Positions 18,797-28,172 of a DNA stretch of 64,000 bases are shown here, piece by piece. The notes under the pieces were generated by a model that did not search any database, was not told the origin of the DNA, and saw nothing but the letters and a program-made list of their open reading frames with translations. This stretch comes from [Zimmermannella] faecalis ATCC 13722 (GTDB lineage: Bacteria; Actinomycetota; Actinomycetes; Actinomycetales; Microbacteriaceae), in the NCBI RefSeq assembly GCF_000381765.1, contig NZ_KB907079.1, positions 1 to 64,000 of the forward strand, in the 5' to 3' direction. A program made the translations under genes and the position numbers. Position 1 is the stretch's first letter. Each line of letters starts with the position of its first letter.

Positions 18797-21340
18797 ATGC
18801 CGGGCGAAAACCTCACCCGAGTCGAAGCCGACGAGCGTGCGAGCCTCATCTCGGTCGACCACTACGACGTGACCCTCGACCTCACGACCTCCGACACCAC
18901 CTTCCGCACCGTCACGAAGGTCACCTTCTCGGCCACGGCCGGCGCGTCGAGCTTTATCGACGCGATCACCGAGACCGTGCACCGCGTCGAGCTCAACGGC
19001 GAATCGCTCGACCCCGCCACGGTCGCCGACGGTGTGCGCATTGCACTGCCGAACCTCGCCGAGCACAACGAGCTCGAGATCGAGGCCGACATGTTCTACA
19101 TGAACACCGGCGAGGGCCTGCACCGGTTCGTCGACCCGGCCGACGGCGAGGTGTACCTCTACTCGCAGTTCGAGGTGCCCGACGCGCGCCGCATGTACCC
19201 GAACTTCGAGCAGCCGAACCTCAAGGCGACCTTCGACTTCACCGTCACCGCGCCCGAGGCGTGGAAGGTCGTTTCGAACCAGCCGGTCGCCGAGCGCACC
19301 GAGCTCGGCGAGGGCAAGGCGAAGTGGGCGTTCACGACGACCACGCGCATCTCGAGCTACATCACGGCGCTTGTCGCCGGCCCGTACCAGGAGTGGCGCG
19401 ACGAGCTCACGTCGTCCGACGGCCGCACGATCCCCCTCGGCGTCTACAGCCGTGCCTCGCTCGGCGAGTTCATGGATCCGGAGTACATCTTCGACATCAC
19501 GAAGCGCGGGTTCGAGTTCTACGAGCGCGAGTTCGGCGTGGCGTATCCGTTCGACAAGTACGACCAGCTGTTCGTGCCCGAGTACAACATGGGCGCGATG
19601 GAGAACGCGGGCTGCGTCACGTTCACCGAGGCGTACGTTTTCCGCTCGAAGGTCGCCGACGCCGTGCGCGAGCGCCGCGTCGTGACGATCCTGCACGAGC
19701 TCGGCCACATGTGGTTCGGCGACCTCGTCACGATGAACTGGTGGAACGACCTCTGGCTCAACGAGTCGTTCGCCGAGTTCATCTCGACCCTCGCGACCGC
19801 CGAGGCGACCGAGTGGACGAACAACTGGGTGACGTTCCTCGCCTCCGAGAAGACGTGGGCGTACCGCCAAGACCAGCTCCCCTCGACGCACCCGATCGTC
19901 GCCGAGATCCGCGACCTCGACGACGTGCAGGTGAACTTCGACGGCATCACGTACGCGAAGGGCGGCTCGGTCCTCAAGCAGCTGTTCTTCTGGGTGGGCC
20001 GCGAGGCATTCTTCACGGGCGTCAACGCGTACTTCACGAAGCACGCGTTCGGCAACACCGAGCTCGCCGACCTCCTCGTCGAGCTCGAGGCCGCCTCGGG
20101 CCGCGACCTCAAGGACTGGTCGAAGAAGTGGCTTGAAACGGCCGGCGTGAACACGCTGCGCCCGCGCATCGAGGTCGACGCCGAGGGCGTCATCACGAAG
20201 TTCGTCATCGAGCAGACGGCGCCCGCCGACTACCCGACGCTGCGGCCGCACCGCCTCGGCGTTGGCCTCTACGACCTCGTCGACGGCGCGCTGACGCGCC
20301 GCGACCACGTCGAGCTCGACATCGACGGCGCCGAGACCGAGGTGCCCGAGCTCGTCGGCAAGCAGCGCGGCGACCTCGTGCTCGTGAACGACGAAGACCT
20401 CGCGTACGCGAAGATCCGGTTCGACGGGGCCTCGCTCGCGACGGCGCTCGGCCACGCGGCCGACATCGCCGACCCGATGGCCCGCGGCCTCGTGCTCGCG
20501 AGCCTGTGGGACGCGACGCGCGACGCCGAGCTGCCCGTGGCCGACTTCATCGACCACCTGCTGCGCACCGTGGGGCACGAGACCGAGTCGACGACGCGTC
20601 GTCAGCAGCTCGGCCAGCTCACCACCGCCGCCCACCGCTTCACGCCGAAGGCCGACCGCGAGGCGACCGTCGAGCGCGTCGCCGACCGCCTGCTCGAGCT
20701 CGCACAGGGCGCCGAGGCGGGGTCGGATGCGCAGTTCGCGTTCGTGCGCGCCTTCAGCGGCTTCGCGACGACGGCCGCGCAGCTCGACGCCGTGCAGGCG
20801 CTGCTCGACGGCTCGACGCGACTCGACGGGCTCGAGATCGACACCGACCTCGGCTGGGAGCTGCTCACCGCGCTCGTCGCGGGCGGCCGCGCCGGCGAGG
20901 CCGAGATCGCAGCCCGCAACGAGGCCGACAAGACCTCGAACGGCAACAAGCACGCCGCGACGGCCCGCGCATCCGTGCCGACCGCCGAGGCGAAGCAGGC
21001 CGCGTGGGAGCTCGTGTGGAAGCGCAACGAGCAGCCGAACGAGATCGTGCGCGCCACGATCGCCGGGTTCTGGAACACGTCGAACGACGAGCTCGTGACC
21101 CCGTTCGTCGCGCCGTACTTCGACGAGCTGCGCGGCATTTGGGACTCGCGGAGCTTCCACATCGCCGAAGACCTCATCGAGGGCTTCTACCCGACGACGA
21201 CGACGACCGACCGGGTTGCGACCTCGGCCGAGGCGTGGCTCGCGGCGAACGCCGACGCGGCGCCGGCGCTGCGCCGCATGATCGTCGAAGGCCTCGACGA
21301 CACGCAGCGCGCACTGCGGGTGCAGCGCGCCGCGAAGTAG
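18797..21340 (+). CDS. pepN: Aminopeptidase N (M1 family)
   Basis: A cytoplasmic zinc aminopeptidase of 847 residues, normal for actinobacterial PepN. The exopeptidase motif GAMEN is at residues 266-270. Zinc ligands are His300 and His304 of HELGH and Glu323 of NESFAEF, with Glu301 as catalytic base. The start at 18797 is preceded by GAAAGG at a spacing of six bases; an ATG six bases upstream abuts the same ribosome site and is less likely. It is monocistronic, ending in a strong bidirectional terminator. It is divergent from the monooxygenase operon; no functional link is evident. Confidence 0.96.
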   Translation: MPGENLTRVEADERASLISVDHYDVTLDLTTSDTTFRTVTKVTFSATAGASSFIDAITETVHRVELNGESLDPATVADGVRIALPNLAEHNELEIEADMFYMNTGEGLHRFVDPADGEVYLYSQFEVPDARRMYPNFEQPNLKATFDFTVTAPEAWKVVSNQPVAERTELGEGKAKWAFTTTTRISSYITALVAGPYQEWRDELTSSDGRTIPLGVYSRASLGEFMDPEYIFDITKRGFEFYEREFGVAYPFDKYDQLFVPEYNMGAMENAGCVTFTEAYVFRSKVADAVRERRVVTILHELGHMWFGDLVTMNWWNDLWLNESFAEFISTLATAEATEWTNNWVTFLASEKTWAYRQDQLPSTHPIVAEIRDLDDVQVNFDGITYAKGGSVLKQLFFWVGREAFFTGVNAYFTKHAFGNTELADLLVELEAASGRDLKDWSKKWLETAGVNTLRPRIEVDAEGVITKFVIEQTAPADYPTLRPHRLGVGLYDLVDGALTRRDHVELDIDGAETEVPELVGKQRGDLVLVNDEDLAYAKIRFDGASLATALGHAADIADPMARGLVLASLWDATRDAELPVADFIDHLLRTVGHETESTTRRQQLGQLTTAAHRFTPKADREATVERVADRLLELAQGAEAGSDAQFAFVRAFSGFATTAAQLDAVQALLDGSTRLDGLEIDTDLGWELLTALVAGGRAGEAEIAARNEADKTSNGNKHAATARASVPTAEAKQAAWELVWKRNEQPNEIVRATIAGFWNTSNDELVTPFVAPYFDELRGIWDSRSFHIAEDLIEGFYPTTTTTDRVATSAEAWLAANADAAPALRRMIVEGLDDTQRALRVQRAAK

Positions 21341-21352
21341 CGCGGTACCGCG

Positions 21353-21395
21353 AACGCGGGTGCCGTCGGGACTCCCCCGGCGGCACCCGCGTTTT
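21353..21395. terminator. Bidirectional intrinsic terminator between pepN and the ThrE-type gene
   Basis: A stem of about 18 pairs begins AACGCGGGTGCCG and closes with CGGCACCCGCGTT, followed by TTTTG. The 3' arm runs into T residues on the plus strand, and the stem is flanked by AA on the left. It lies between two convergent stop codons (21340 and 21402). Confidence 0.85.
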
Positions 21396-21401
21396 GTTGC
21401 G

Positions 21402-22802
21402 CTAGCGAATGCGGCGGCGACGCCGCACGACCGACTGCATCGTGTCGCGCAGCGGGGCGCCGAGGTAGAGACCAAGCGACGCGCCGGCCGCGAGCGCGAT
21501 GCCGATCGCGCCGGCGCCGATGAGCTCCGAGGCGCCGACCATGAGGCCGAGCGGGTCGTTCTCGGCCTCGACGACGGCGAGGATGCCGCGGAACACCGCC
21601 GAACCGGGCACCATCGGTACGATCGCGGCGGTCGTCACGGCGATCGACGGCACGTGGAACTTGTGCGCGATGAGCGTGCCGATGAAGCTCGCCACGAGCG
21701 CGCCGAATCCGCTCGCGAGCGCGACGCCCGAGCCCGCGAACGTGCCGAGCGCGTATCCGCCCCACGCGATGCTCGCGAGCCCGAGCGAGACGACGATGGT
21801 GCGCAGACCGGCGCCGTTCCAGACCGCGACCGTGCCGGCGATGAGCAGCACGCCGACCGCCTGCATCCAGGCCGGGCCGAGCGGCGGCGCGGTGTGCGAG
21901 AACGTGAACCCAAACCCGAGCACCTGCGCGAGCGAGATGCCGCTGACGATGCCGATCACGACGCCGAGGGTCATGAGCGCGAGGTCGAGGATGCGCCCGG
22001 CCGCGGTGAGCGCGAAGCCGTCGATCGCATCCTGTGCCGCCGCGACGACCGACATGCCCGCGAGCATGAGCACGATGCCGGCGGCGACGATGATCGACGG
22101 GCGCGCCTCGTCGAGCAGGGGCACGCCGTGGTTGCCGAGCAGGTTCGTGACGGCCGCGAAGGCGGTGACGACGAGCGCGCCGGCAGCCTGCGAGAAGAAG
22201 AACGGCACGTGCCACTGCCAGAGCAGTCGCTGCGTCATCGCCGCCGAGCACGCGGCGAGCATGATGATGCAGAGCACGAGCCACGAGGCGCCGTAGAGCA
22301 TGCCGACGCCGACCGCGAGCAGGCCCTGCATGAGCACGATGACGGCGGGGCGGTACTGGAACGGCGTGCGGCGAATGACGTGGAATTTCGCGCGCGCCTT
22401 GTCGAGCGGCAGGCCCGACTCGATCTCGGCGACGAGCGCCTGCAGCGCCTGCAGTTTCGCGTGGTCGGGCACGGGGGCTCGCACGACGCGAATCAGGGTG
22501 AACGGCAGGTCGGCGTCGCTGCGGTGGTACGAGAGGCCGAGCGCGTTGTAGGTGACCTCGACGTGAATCGGCTTGATGCCGAGGGCCGCCGCGACGCGGA
22601 TTGCCGAGAGCACGACCTCGTTCGCCGAGGCGCCGACCGCGATGAGCGATTCGGCGATGCGCATCGCGAGATCGATGACCTTGCGGGCGTACACCTCGTC
22701 GATTGAGAGGAGCGCCTCGGTCATCGGCCGCGACGCCGGATCGGTTCTGATTGCGCTCGCGATGCGCGTTCGCCACTGCCTCCGTGATTCCATCGCCCCC
22801 AT
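21402..22802 (-). CDS. Threonine/serine exporter family protein (ThrE type)
   Basis: An integral membrane protein of about 466 residues joining the two ThrE modules. The N-terminal part carries RIAESLIAVGASANEVVLSAIRVAAALG and a hydrophobic ThrE domain. The C-terminal part is a ThrE_2-like four-to-five helix domain with PSIAVTTAAIVPMVPGSAVFRG. About ten transmembrane segments lie between residues 145 and 445. In Corynebacterium glutamicum the homologue exports threonine and serine (family knowledge). The start is taken at 22802 (MGAMESRRQW); ATG at 22793, with GGGGG upstream, is an equal alternative. A 34-base palindrome lies just upstream. Confidence 0.85.
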   Translation of the reverse strand: MGAMESRRQWRTRIASAIRTDPASRPMTEALLSIDEVYARKVIDLAMRIAESLIAVGASANEVVLSAIRVAAALGIKPIHVEVTYNALGLSYHRSDADLPFTLIRVVRAPVPDHAKLQALQALVAEIESGLPLDKARAKFHVIRRTPFQYRPAVIVLMQGLLAVGVGMLYGASWLVLCIIMLAACSAAMTQRLLWQWHVPFFFSQAAGALVVTAFAAVTNLLGNHGVPLLDEARPSIIVAAGIVLMLAGMSVVAAAQDAIDGFALTAAGRILDLALMTLGVVIGIVSGISLAQVLGFGFTFSHTAPPLGPAWMQAVGVLLIAGTVAVWNGAGLRTIVVSLGLASIAWGGYALGTFAGSGVALASGFGALVASFIGTLIAHKFHVPSIAVTTAAIVPMVPGSAVFRGILAVVEAENDPLGLMVGASELIGAGAIGIALAAGASLGLYLGAPLRDTMQSVVRRRRRIR

Positions 22803-22831
22803 CTTCGCAGCCGCTTCAGTTGAGTGGACTG

Positions 22832-22865
22832 AAGTTGCTGTTTTCAGCGCTGAGAACAGCAACTT
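22832..22865. promoter_or_regulatory. 34-bp near-perfect palindrome upstream of the ThrE-type gene and mmsA
   Basis: AAGTTGCTGTT and AACAGCAACTT form perfect 11-base arms around TTCAGCGCTGAG, whose core CAGCGCTG is itself palindromic. It lies 29 bases upstream of the ThrE-type start and 131 bases upstream of mmsA. No T-tract follows, so an operator for a dimeric regulator is more likely than a terminator. Confidence 0.45.
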
Positions 22866-22996
22866 TTGGCCACCGAACTGCGGAGAAATAGATGGGATAC
22901 AGACGAAATGGATGGACGTCAGCGTAGTCTGGCGGGAAGCCTAGAAGGGCAAGCCCAAGGCGGCAAGCACAGCGACGTGCGGAAAGAGGCGCAGCC

Positions 22997-24493
22997 ATGA
23001 CCGACCTCACCCATTTTGTTGGCGGCGAGCATCGGGCCGGCGAGTCCGGCAGGTTCGCCGACGTGTTCAACCCGAGCACCGGCGACGTGCAGTCGCGCGT
23101 GCCGCTCGCGAGCGCGGCCGAGGTGGATGCGGCGGTCGCGAACGCGGCGGCGGCGCAGCTCGAGTGGGGCGCGACGAACCCGCAGAAGCGGGCGCGCGTG
23201 CTGCTGAAGTTCCTCGATCTCGTCGCGGCCGACCTGCCGCACCTCGCGCGGCTGCTCTCGAGCGAGCACGGCAAGACGCTCGAGGATGCGCGGGGCGACG
23301 TGCAGCGCGGCGTCGAGGTGATCGAGTTCGCGGCGGGCGCGCCGCACCTGCTGAAGGGCGAGTACTCGACGAGCGCGGGCACCGGCATCGACGTGTACTC
23401 GATGCGGCAGCCGCTCGGCGTCATCGCCGGCATCTCGCCGTTCAACTTTCCGGCGATGATTCCGCTGTGGCAGTGCGGGCCGGCGCTCGCGACCGGCAAT
23501 GCGTTCATCCTCAAGCCGTCGGAGCGCGACCCGTCGGTGCCGCTGCGCCTCGCCGAGCTGTTCCTCGAGGCGGGCCTGCCGCCGGGCGTGCTCAACGTCG
23601 TGAACGGCGACAAGGAGGCGGTCGACGCGCTGCTCGCCGACGATCGGGTGAGCGCGGTCGGCTTCGTCGGTTCGACGCCGATTGCCGAGTACGTCTACGC
23701 GACGGCTGCGGCGAACGGTAAGCGCGCGCAGTGCTTCGGCGGGGCGAAGAATCACCTCATCGTCATGCCCGACGCCGACCTCGACCAGGTGGCCGACGCG
23801 CTGATCGGGGCCGGATACGGTTCGGCCGGCGAGCGCTGCATGGCGGTTTCGGTCGCGGTTCCGGTCGGGCAGGAGACCGCCGACGCCCTCGCGGCGAAGC
23901 TGACGGAGCGGGTCGCCTCGCTGAAGGTGGGCCCGGCCGACGCCGAGGCCGTCGACTACGGACCCCTCGTGACGCAGCAGGCGCGCGATCGGGTGGAGCG
24001 CTACATTCAGCTCGGCATCGACGAGGGCGCGACGCTGCTCGCCGACGGCCGCGGCCTCACGGTGCCGGGCTACGAGCGCGGCTTCTACCTCGGCCCGACG
24101 CTGTTCGACCACGTCACCTCAGGCATGACGATCTATCGCGAGGAGGTGTTCGGCCCCGTGCTCGTCATCGCGCGGGCCGACGACTACGAGCAAGCGCTCG
24201 CGCTCGCGACCGATCACGAGTACGGAAACGGCGTCGCGATCTTCACCCGCGACGGTGACACGGCGCGCGACTTCACGGCCCGCGTCAACGTCGGCATGGT
24301 CGGCGTGAACGTGCCGATTCCGGTGCCACTCGCGTATCACTCGTTTGGCGGCTGGAAGCGCTCGAGCTTCGGCGATCTCGGCCAGCACGGGCCCGACTCG
24401 ATTCGCTTCACGACGAAGACGAAAACGGTGACGAGCCGCTGGCCGACCGGCATTCGAGAGGGGGCGAGCTTCGTCATTCCGACGATGCAGTAA
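22997..24493 (+). CDS. mmsA: CoA-acylating methylmalonate-semialdehyde dehydrogenase
   Basis: This enzyme converts (methyl)malonate semialdehyde, NAD and CoA to propionyl-CoA or acetyl-CoA, the last steps of valine breakdown. The 498-residue ALDH fold has the catalytic Cys281 in SAGERCMAVS. The usual ALDH general-base Glu is replaced in QCFGGAKNH, as expected for the CoA-dependent MmsA subgroup (family knowledge). The SPFNFPAMIPLW segment is also typical. A purine-rich AAAGAGGCG precedes the ATG. It heads a four-gene operon with the next gene 2 bases downstream. Confidence 0.95.
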   Translation: MTDLTHFVGGEHRAGESGRFADVFNPSTGDVQSRVPLASAAEVDAAVANAAAAQLEWGATNPQKRARVLLKFLDLVAADLPHLARLLSSEHGKTLEDARGDVQRGVEVIEFAAGAPHLLKGEYSTSAGTGIDVYSMRQPLGVIAGISPFNFPAMIPLWQCGPALATGNAFILKPSERDPSVPLRLAELFLEAGLPPGVLNVVNGDKEAVDALLADDRVSAVGFVGSTPIAEYVYATAAANGKRAQCFGGAKNHLIVMPDADLDQVADALIGAGYGSAGERCMAVSVAVPVGQETADALAAKLTERVASLKVGPADAEAVDYGPLVTQQARDRVERYIQLGIDEGATLLADGRGLTVPGYERGFYLGPTLFDHVTSGMTIYREEVFGPVLVIARADDYEQALALATDHEYGNGVAIFTRDGDTARDFTARVNVGMVGVNVPIPVPLAYHSFGGWKRSSFGDLGQHGPDSIRFTTKTKTVTSRWPTGIREGASFVIPTMQ

Positions 24494-24495
24494 CC

Positions 24496-25653
24496 ATGAC
24501 TGACACGGCAATTGAAGAGCGCGCGGCGATCGTCAGCGCGGTGCGGGACTTCGCGAATCGGGCGCTCGCGCCGTTCGCGGCGGAGCGCGACGCCGAGAAA
24601 ACTTTCCCGGTGGATGCGCTGCGGCAGGCGGGCGAGCTCGGCCTCGGCGGCATCTACGTGCGCGACGACTACGGCACGGGGCTCACGAGCGAAGACACGG
24701 TCGCGATTTTCGAGGAGCTCGCGAAGGGCGACGTGACGGTCGCGGCGTACATCTCGATTCACAACATGTTGGGCTGGATGATCGACACGTTCGGCACCGA
24801 CGAGCAGCGGGGCCGCTGGCTGCCTGGCCTCGTCGAGATGACCGATCTCGCGAGCTACTGCCTCACCGAGCCTGGCGCGGGGTCAGATGCCGCGGCGATC
24901 ACGACGAGCGCGCGCCGCGACGGCGATGACTACGTGCTGAACGGCACGAAGCAGTTCATCTCGGGGGCCGGCGCGGCCGCGGTCTACCTCGTGATGGCGC
25001 GCACGGGCGAGCCGGGCGCGAAGGGCATTAGCGCGATGCTCGTGTCGGGCGACTCCCCCGGCCTGAGCTTCGGCCCGCTCGAGAAGAAGATGGGCTGGAA
25101 CGCGCAGCCCACCCGCCAGGTGATTTTCGACGATGTACGCGTGCCGGTCGCGAACCGACTCGGCGACGAGGGCGACGGCTTTCACATCGCGATGAAGGGC
25201 CTGAACGGTGGCCGCATCAACATCGCGGCGTGCTCGCTCGGCGGAGCGCAGTGGGCGTTCGAGCGCGCCCGCGAGTACGTGCAGCAGCGGCACGCGTTCG
25301 GCGGCCCGCTCAGCGACAACCAGTCGGTCGTGTTCACGCTCGCCGACATGGAGGCGAATCAGCAGGCGGCTCGCGCGCTCGTGCAGCGGGCGGCGAGGAA
25401 GATGGATGCGCAGGCGCCCGATCTCGCGGCGACGTGCGCGCTCGCGAAGCGGTTCGCGACCGACGCGTGCTTCGAGGTCGCGAACCAGGCGCTGCAGCTG
25501 CACGGCGGCTACGGCTATCTGCAGGACTACGGCATCGAGCGGGTCGTGCGCGATCTGCGGGTGCATCAGATTCTCGAGGGCACGAATGAGATCATGCGCT
25601 CGATTGTCGGCCGCGCCGTGCTCGCGGCGCCAGCGAAGGGAACGGCAGCATGA
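24496..25653 (+). CDS. Acyl-CoA dehydrogenase, probably isobutyryl-CoA dehydrogenase
   Basis: A 385-residue FAD acyl-CoA dehydrogenase. FAD/substrate motifs are YCLTEPGAGSDA and RQVIFDDVRVP. The catalytic Glu361 in HQILEGTNEIMR is at the C-terminal position used by short/medium- and short-branched-chain enzymes. Context between mmsA and mmsB suggests isobutyryl-CoA to methacrylyl-CoA oxidation in valine catabolism, with electrons passed to ETF (etfAB are at 29.4-31.2 kb). The chain-length assignment is inferred from context. The stop overlaps mmsB by ATGA. Confidence 0.88.
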   Translation: MTDTAIEERAAIVSAVRDFANRALAPFAAERDAEKTFPVDALRQAGELGLGGIYVRDDYGTGLTSEDTVAIFEELAKGDVTVAAYISIHNMLGWMIDTFGTDEQRGRWLPGLVEMTDLASYCLTEPGAGSDAAAITTSARRDGDDYVLNGTKQFISGAGAAAVYLVMARTGEPGAKGISAMLVSGDSPGLSFGPLEKKMGWNAQPTRQVIFDDVRVPVANRLGDEGDGFHIAMKGLNGGRINIAACSLGGAQWAFERAREYVQQRHAFGGPLSDNQSVVFTLADMEANQQAARALVQRAARKMDAQAPDLAATCALAKRFATDACFEVANQALQLHGGYGYLQDYGIERVVRDLRVHQILEGTNEIMRSIVGRAVLAAPAKGTAA

Positions 25654-26549
25654 CCATCGCGTTTATTGGCCTCGGCCATATGGGCGGCCCGATGGCCGTC
25701 AATCTCGTGCGGGCGGGCCACGACGTGCTCGCGTTCGACCTCGTGCCCGAGCTCACCGAGCGGGCGCGCGACGCGGGCGTGCCGGTCGCCGAGTCGGCGG
25801 CGGCCGCGGCGGCGCGGGCCGACATCGTGCTCACGATGCTGCCGCAGGGCCGCCACGTGCTCGCCGCCTACACGGGCGAGGGGCAGGCGTCGCTGCTCGA
25901 GGCGGCGCCGCCCGACACGCTGTTCCTCGACTGTTCGACGATCGCGGTCGACGAGGCGCAGCGGGCGGCCGAGCTCGCGGTCGCGGCTGGGCATCGGGCG
26001 ATGGATGCGCCGGTGTCGGGCGGCGTGGTCGGCGCCGAGAACGCGACGCTCGCGTTCATGGTCGGCGGCACCGACGCCGACTTCGCGCGCGTGCAGCCGC
26101 TGCTCGTGGACATGGGCCGCCGCATCGTGCACTGCGGCGCGAACGGCCTCGGCCAAGCCGCGAAGGTGTGCAACAACCTCATCCTCGGCATCACGCAGAT
26201 CGCCGCGGCCGAGGGGTTCGTGCTTGGCGAGCGGCTCGGCCTGACGCACCAGGTGCTGTTCGACGTCACGAGCAACGCGTCGGCCCAGTGCTGGGCGATC
26301 TCGACGAACTGTCCCGTGCCGGGGCCCGTACCGACGAGCCCCGCGAACAACGACTATCAGCCCGGGTTCGCGGGCGCGCTCATGGCGAAAGACCTCGGCC
26401 TCGCCGCGAAGGCGATCGAGCTCGGCGGGGTCGACGCGAAGCTCGGGATGCTCGCGCAGCGGCTCTACGCCGAGTTCGCGGCGGGTGAGGGTGGTTCGCA
26501 GGATTTCTCGGCAATCATCAATACGATCCGCGACGCGAGCGATTCGTGA
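25650..26549 (+). CDS. mmsB: 3-hydroxyisobutyrate dehydrogenase
   Basis: A 299-residue NAD-dependent beta-hydroxyacid dehydrogenase that oxidises 3-hydroxyisobutyrate to methylmalonate semialdehyde, the MmsA substrate. The Rossmann glycine motif is [13 protein letters not shown]. The substrate-binding signature is [20 protein letters not shown]. The catalytic Lys is in [13 protein letters not shown]. The C-terminal [11 protein letters not shown] segment is characteristic of HIBADH proper. It is coupled to the dehydrogenase upstream by ATGA overlap. Confidence 0.95.
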   Translation: MTIAFIGLGHMGGPMAVNLVRAGHDVLAFDLVPELTERARDAGVPVAESAAAAAARADIVLTMLPQGRHVLAAYTGEGQASLLEAAPPDTLFLDCSTIAVDEAQRAAELAVAAGHRAMDAPVSGGVVGAENATLAFMVGGTDADFARVQPLLVDMGRRIVHCGANGLGQAAKVCNNLILGITQIAAAEGFVLGERLGLTHQVLFDVTSNASAQCWAISTNCPVPGPVPTSPANNDYQPGFAGALMAKDLGLAAKAIELGGVDAKLGMLAQRLYAEFAAGEGGSQDFSAIINTIRDASDS

Positions 26550-26578
26550 GCGAGCGTCCAGACCCGCTAGGAGCATCC

Positions 26579-27349
26579 GTGCCCGAACTGATTCTTACCG
26601 AGGCCGAGGGCCGCGTTGGCCGCATCACACTGAACCGTCCCGAGGCGCTCAACGCGCTCAACCTGCAGCTCGCGCACGAGATCGTCGATGCGGCGCTCGA
26701 GTTCGATGCCGATCCCGAGATCGGCGCGATCGTCATCACGGGGTCGGCGAAGGCGTTCGCGGCGGGCGCCGACATCAAGGAGATGGCCGACCGCAGCTAC
26801 GCGAGCATGTACCTCGACGGGCCGTTCGCGCGCTGGGATGAGTTCACGGCGCTGCGCACGCCCGTGATCGCCGCGGTCGCGGGCTTCGCGCTCGGCGGCG
26901 GCTGCGAGCTCGCGATGATGTGCGACGTGATTCTCGCGGCCGACAGCGCGAAGTTCGGGCAGCCCGAGATCAACCTCGGCGTGATTCCCGGCATGGGCGG
27001 CACGCAGCGGCTCACGGCCGCGATCGGCAAGTACAAGGCCGCCGAGCTCATGCTCACGGGCCGCATGATGGGTGCCGAGGAGGCCGAGCGCGCGGGGCTC
27101 GTCTCGCGGGTCGTACCGGCCGACGATCTGCTCGACGAGGCGTCGACCCTCGCCGAGACGATCGCGTCGAAGTCGCTGCCAGTCGTGTACGCGCTGAAGG
27201 ATGCGCTGAAGGCGTCGCAGAACTCGGGGCTTGCCGAGGGACTGCGGTTCGAGAAGCAGGCGTTCGCGTCGCTGTTCTCGCTCAACGATCAGAAGGAAGG
27301 CATGGCGGCGTTCGTCGAGAAGCGCCCGCCAAACTTCACGCACGACTAG
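26579..27349 (+). CDS. Enoyl-CoA hydratase
   Basis: A 256-residue crotonase. The oxyanion-hole segment is AGADIKEM. The two catalytic Glu residues of short-chain enoyl-CoA hydratase are present in [11 protein letters not shown] and GQPEINLG, which separates it from 3-hydroxyisobutyryl-CoA hydrolases. The start is taken as GTG at 26579 with AGGAG five bases upstream; this gives the usual family length. A longer reading from GTG 26546 overlaps the mmsB stop. In this operon it probably hydrates methacrylyl-CoA; the hydrolase needed for the next valine step is not in the window. Confidence 0.9.
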   Translation: MPELILTEAEGRVGRITLNRPEALNALNLQLAHEIVDAALEFDADPEIGAIVITGSAKAFAAGADIKEMADRSYASMYLDGPFARWDEFTALRTPVIAAVAGFALGGGCELAMMCDVILAADSAKFGQPEINLGVIPGMGGTQRLTAAIGKYKAAELMLTGRMMGAEEAERAGLVSRVVPADDLLDEASTLAETIASKSLPVVYALKDALKASQNSGLAEGLRFEKQAFASLFSLNDQKEGMAAFVEKRPPNFTHD

Positions 27350-27367
27350 CCGCTGCGCGACTCGCCC

Positions 27368-27488
27368 CGCCCCATCACCTCCGCACCACGCGATTCCACG
27401 CGATTCGCCCCACCACCTCCGCACCACCTTCGCCGACTGACGGCAAATTGCAGCTTTTCGCCCGAAAATGTCGCAAATTGCCGTCAGT
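27368..27488 (+). repeat. Dispersed hairpin repeat, copy 1 (with tag duplicated)
   Basis: Perfect 16-base arms ACTGACGGCAAATTGC (27436-27451) and its complement (27473-27488) enclose a smaller inner stem TTTTCG-CC-CGAAAA. Upstream on the same strand is the tag CGCCCCACCACCTCCGC (27406-27422), with a one-base variant at 27368-27384. The copy lies between the convergent enoyl-CoA hydratase and MarR genes. Copies 2 and 3 are at 35967 and 46242. Confidence 0.85.
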
Positions 27489-27573
27489 TAGCGATGGAGA
27501 CCGCGATGGAGATCGCGACGATCTCCGCTCTCGCAGGAAGCCTCGTCAAGCTTTGAGAGACACGTCCTAGCAA

Positions 27574-28113
27574 CTACGCGAGCGGCTCGACGTGGGGCTT
27601 CGGCTCGAGGTAGTCGCCGGCCTGCTTGCGGAACCGGGCGAGGATGCGCACGAGCTCGGTCGCGTCGTCGGCGGGCTCGCCGAGCGGCACGAACACGTGC
27701 TCGTTGAGCTGCGCGGTCGCGGCTTCGACGGCCTCCCGGCCCGAGTCGGTGATGACGAGCATCGTCGCGCGGCCGTCGGTGGGATGCGGCTCCCGCTCGA
27801 CGAATCCGGCGGTCGCGAGCCGGTCGACGGCGCTTGAGACGCTCGTGGGATGCACCTGCAGGCGCGAGATGACGCTGGCGGTGGGCATCCGCCCCTCGCG
27901 CGTGAACGCGAGCAGCCGCAGCAGCTCGAACCGCGCGAATGAGAGCTTGAGCGGCTTCAGGGTCGCCTCGATCTCGCCGAGCATGAGCTGGTGCGCGCGC
28001 ACGACCGAGGTGACGACCGACATGCCGAGCGCCGCATCCTCCCAGCCGTGGTCGAGCCAGTTGCGCTTCGCCTGCGCGATCGGGTCGACTCGCAGCGGTT
28101 TGCGCTGTGCCAC
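27574..28113 (-). CDS. MarR-family transcriptional regulator
   Basis: A winged-helix regulator of about 179 residues. Recognition helix region: SVISRLQVHPTSVSSAVDRLATAG; wing: REPHPTDGRATMLVITDSG. GAGGTG sits six bases before GTG 28113, so this start is preferred over the ATG/GTG pair at 28119/28122. The gene is the last of the run etfB-etfA-cytochrome b-marR on this strand, 59 bases after the cytochrome gene stop. It may respond to an acyl-CoA or aromatic ligand and control the surrounding catabolic genes (inference). The closest operator candidate is the inverted repeat at 31256-31279. Confidence 0.88.
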   Translation of the reverse strand: MAQRKPLRVDPIAQAKRNWLDHGWEDAALGMSVVTSVVRAHQLMLGEIEATLKPLKLSFARFELLRLLAFTREGRMPTASVISRLQVHPTSVSSAVDRLATAGFVEREPHPTDGRATMLVITDSGREAVEAATAQLNEHVFVPLGEPADDATELVRILARFRKQAGDYLEPKPHVEPLA

Positions 28114-28172
28114 GCCCATCACCTCGGTTCTCGTCGGTTTCGTTACGGTGCGGTCTCGCTACGGTAGCGCGG

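Noticed and set aside
18722-21475. Open minus-strand frame of more than 900 codons opposite pepN
   Set aside because: High GC at third positions keeps the opposite strand open; pepN has complete catalytic motifs and the antisense product has none.
26546-26578. Upstream GTG start for enoyl-CoA hydratase
   Set aside because: GTG 26579 has a well-spaced AGGAG and gives the family's usual N-terminus; the longer form adds 11 unconserved residues.
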